Shown here one piece after another: positions 62,335 through 64,000 of a stretch of DNA of 64,000 nt. The translations under genes and the position numbers were made by a program. This stretch comes from Mycolicibacterium flavescens. Its GTDB lineage: Bacteria > Actinomycetota > Actinomycetes > Mycobacteriales > Mycobacteriaceae. The notes under the pieces were generated by a model, which was not told where the DNA came from, did no database searches, and saw nothing but the letters and a program-made list of their open reading frames with translations. Positions within the stretch are counted from its first letter, which is position 1; each line of letters starts with the position of its first letter. The stretch spans positions 2,914,001 to 2,978,000 of the forward strand of contig LR134353.1 of NCBI GenBank assembly GCA_900637135.1, written 5' to 3'.

Positions 62335-63857
62335 CGGACTGGGTGAATCCGCTTCGCGACAAGCGCGACAAGCGGATGCCGCGGATCGCGGGGCCCTGCG
62401 GGATCGTCATCTTCGGCGTCACCGGCGACCTGTCGCGTAAGAAGTTGATGCCGGCGATCTACGACTTGGCCAACCGCGGCCTGCTGCCTCCGTCCTTCTC
62501 GCTGATCGGATTCGCCCGAAGGGACTGGGCCGACGAGGACTTCGGTGAGGTGGTCTACGAGGCGGTGAAGAAGCATGCCCGCACGCCGTTCCGGCAGGAG
62601 GTGTGGGACCGCCTGGCCGAAGGCTTCCGGTTCGTGCAGGGCACGTTCGACGACGAGGCGGCGTTCGGCCGGCTTGCCGAGACCCTCGAGAAACTCGATG
62701 CCGAACGCGGAACGGGCGGCAATCACGTTTTCTACCTGTCCATTCCACCGAAGGCGTTCCAGCCGGTGTGCGAGCAGCTGCACAAGTCGGGGCTGGCCAA
62801 CCCACAGGAGGGTCGCTGGAGCCGGGTGGTGATCGAGAAGCCGTTCGGCCACGACCTGGCGAGTGCGCAGGAACTCAACGAGGTCGTCAACAGCGTGTTC
62901 CCCGAGGAGTCGGTGTTCCGCATCGACCACTACCTCGGCAAGGAGACGGTGCAGAACATCCTCGCGCTGCGGTTCGCCAACGAACTGTACGAGCCGATTT
63001 GGAACAACAACTACGTCGACAGCGTGCAGATCACGATGGCCGAGGACATCGGGCTCGGCGGACGCGGAGGCTATTACGACGGAGTCGGTGCCGCGCGCGA
63101 CGTCATCCAGAACCACCTCCTGCAGCTGCTGGCCCTGACCGCCATGGAGGAGCCTGTCAGCTTCGGTCCGAAGGAACTACAGATCGAGAAGATCAAGGTG
63201 TTCTCGGCCACACGACCGATGCAGCCACTGAACGAGACCACCGCGCGTGGGCAGTACGCCTCGGGTTGGCAGGGCAGCGAGAAGGTGGTTGGTCTGCTCG
63301 AAGAAGAAGGCTTCTCGAAGGATTCGAAGACCGAGACCTACGCGGCCATCGCCCTGGAGGTGGACACCCGACGGTGGGCCGGTGTGCCGTTCTTCCTGCG
63401 CACCGGAAAACGGTTGGGGCGCAGGGTGACCGAGATCGCGCTGATCTTCAAGCGCGCACCGCATCTGCCCTTCGACAAGACCATGACCGAGGAACTCGGC
63501 CAGAATGCACTGGTGATCAGGGTTCAACCGGACGAGGGCATCACGACCCGGTTCGGCTCCAAGGTGCCCGGTAGCGCCATGGAGGTCCGCGACGTCAACA
63601 TGGACTTCTCCTACGGGTCGGCGTTCGCCGAGGACTCCCCGGAAGCTTATGAGCGGCTGATACTCGACGTGCTGCTCGGTGAACCCTCGCTGTTCCCGGT
63701 GAACAGAGAGGTCGAATTATCCTGGGAAATCCTGGATCCCGTACTGGACTACTGGGCCGCGCACGGCAAGCCAGAGGCGTACGAATCGGGTACCTGGGGC
63801 CCGGCCTCGGCCGACGAGATGTTGCATCGCATGGGCCGGGAATGGAGGCGGCCATGA
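62331..63857 (+). CDS. zwf: Glucose-6-phosphate 1-dehydrogenase (Zwf2 type)
   Basis: The 508-residue enzyme oxidises glucose-6-phosphate to 6-phosphogluconolactone with NADP+. The coenzyme motif is [20 protein letters not shown], and the active site is [20 protein letters not shown] with the catalytic His and Lys. The C-terminal domain contains [23 protein letters not shown] 62331 overlaps the tal stop by 4 bp and its own stop overlaps the opcA start by 4 bp, so tal-zwf-opcA are translationally coupled. M. tuberculosis has a second paralogue elsewhere; this one is the operon-encoded Zwf2. Confidence 0.96.
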   Translation: MTDWVNPLRDKRDKRMPRIAGPCGIVIFGVTGDLSRKKLMPAIYDLANRGLLPPSFSLIGFARRDWADEDFGEVVYEAVKKHARTPFRQEVWDRLAEGFRFVQGTFDDEAAFGRLAETLEKLDAERGTGGNHVFYLSIPPKAFQPVCEQLHKSGLANPQEGRWSRVVIEKPFGHDLASAQELNEVVNSVFPEESVFRIDHYLGKETVQNILALRFANELYEPIWNNNYVDSVQITMAEDIGLGGRGGYYDGVGAARDVIQNHLLQLLALTAMEEPVSFGPKELQIEKIKVFSATRPMQPLNETTARGQYASGWQGSEKVVGLLEEEGFSKDSKTETYAAIALEVDTRRWAGVPFFLRTGKRLGRRVTEIALIFKRAPHLPFDKTMTEELGQNALVIRVQPDEGITTRFGSKVPGSAMEVRDVNMDFSYGSAFAEDSPEAYERLILDVLLGEPSLFPVNREVELSWEILDPVLDYWAAHGKPEAYESGTWGPASADEMLHRMGREWRRP

Positions 63858-64000
63858 TTGTCGACCTGCCGGATACGAACACCAACGACATCAACAAGAA
63901 GATCACCGGTCTGCGCGAGGAGGGCGGTGCGATCACGCTGAGCCGAGTGCTCACCCTGGTGATCTCGCTCGACTCCGACGAGCTGCTGGAAGAATCCATC
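63854..64000 (+). CDS. opcA: Glucose-6-phosphate dehydrogenase assembly protein OpcA, N-terminal 49 residues
   Basis: The gene runs off the right edge. The visible start [20 protein letters not shown], then REEGGAITLSRVLTLVI, matches OpcA, which is required for correct assembly and redox control of G6PD. ATG 63854 overlaps the zwf stop (ATGA) and is preceded by GGAGG. The rest of the protein is outside the window. Confidence 0.92.
   Translation, partial: MIVDLPDTNTNDINKKITGLREEGGAITLSRVLTLVISLDSDELLEESI

Overview
The window is high-GC actinobacterial chromosome, and gene content and order point to a rapidly growing or environmental Mycobacterium (Mycolicibacterium-type). Diagnostic blocks are fabG1-inhA-hemH, ripB-ripA, the moxR1/DUF58/VWA group, the sufR-B-D-C-S-U-T operon, acn-acnR, mutA-mutB-meaB-lipL, and tkt-tal-zwf-opcA. 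From memory of M. tuberculosis, this is the Rv1446c-Rv1497 stretch joined to the Rv1536-Rv1559 stretch, read in the opposite orientation, with small local insertions and without the PE_PGRS genes. SufB carries no intein. I see no tRNA or rRNA gene, insertion sequence, prophage, plasmid function or CRISPR array. Coding density is very high: many genes overlap by 1-4 bp, and the longest non-coding stretch is about 280 bp, nearly all of it a riboswitch.

Layout. 1-2.2 kb: the 5' end of ilvA (cut by the window edge), a deazaflavin-dependent nitroreductase-like protein, an SRPBCC protein and two membrane proteins. 2.2-9.2 kb: dnaE1, a RarD-type transporter, an RluD-type pseudouridine synthase, lspA and ansA. 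9.3-14.9 kb: a small secreted protein, dinB, an S4-domain protein and ileS, which has a translational T-box leader. 14.9-16.9 kb: a small accessory-looking group made of an orphan NRPS-condensation-like protein, a divergent HTH regulator and a multi-pass membrane protein, with several inverted repeats between them. 16.9-26.7 kb: lipL, meaB, mutB, mutA, a TVP38/VTT protein, a stomatin/NfeD pair and a conserved mycobacterial protein. 26.7-36.7 kb: hemH, inhA, fabG1, two tandem VWA proteins, a DUF58 protein, moxR1, ripB, ripA and an Rv1476-like membrane protein. 36.8-43.5 kb: acn, acnR, a small HTH protein, an ABC-F ATPase, an enoyl-CoA hydratase and a thioredoxin. 43.5-50.4 kb: a conserved hypothetical gene and the Fe-S assembly (suf) operon. 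50.4-58.9 kb: mptB, an ABC exporter pair, a PhlG-like hydrolase divergent from a TetR regulator, ctaA, an ATP-grasp protein, qor and ctaB. 59.1-64.0 kb: tkt, tal, zwf and the start of opcA.

How it works together. The window is mostly housekeeping: replication and translesion synthesis, Ile-tRNA charging, lipoprotein maturation, propionate/methylmalonyl-CoA metabolism, mycolate elongation (FAS-II reductases), peptidoglycan hydrolysis at the septum, the aconitase step of the TCA cycle with its repressor, Fe-S cluster biogenesis, heme A synthesis and the pentose-phosphate pathway. The clearest regulatory signals are the ileS T-box, a match to the corynebacterial AcnR operator in front of acn, an inverted repeat at the sufR start, paired near-identical operator-like repeats between phlG-like and tetR, and a perfect 8-bp inverted repeat over the likely dnaE1 promoter. 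The less explained loci are the condensation-like/HTH/membrane group at 14.9-16.9 kb, a potassium-channel-like protein lacking a selectivity filter, and a DinB with an added C-terminal Tudor-like module.
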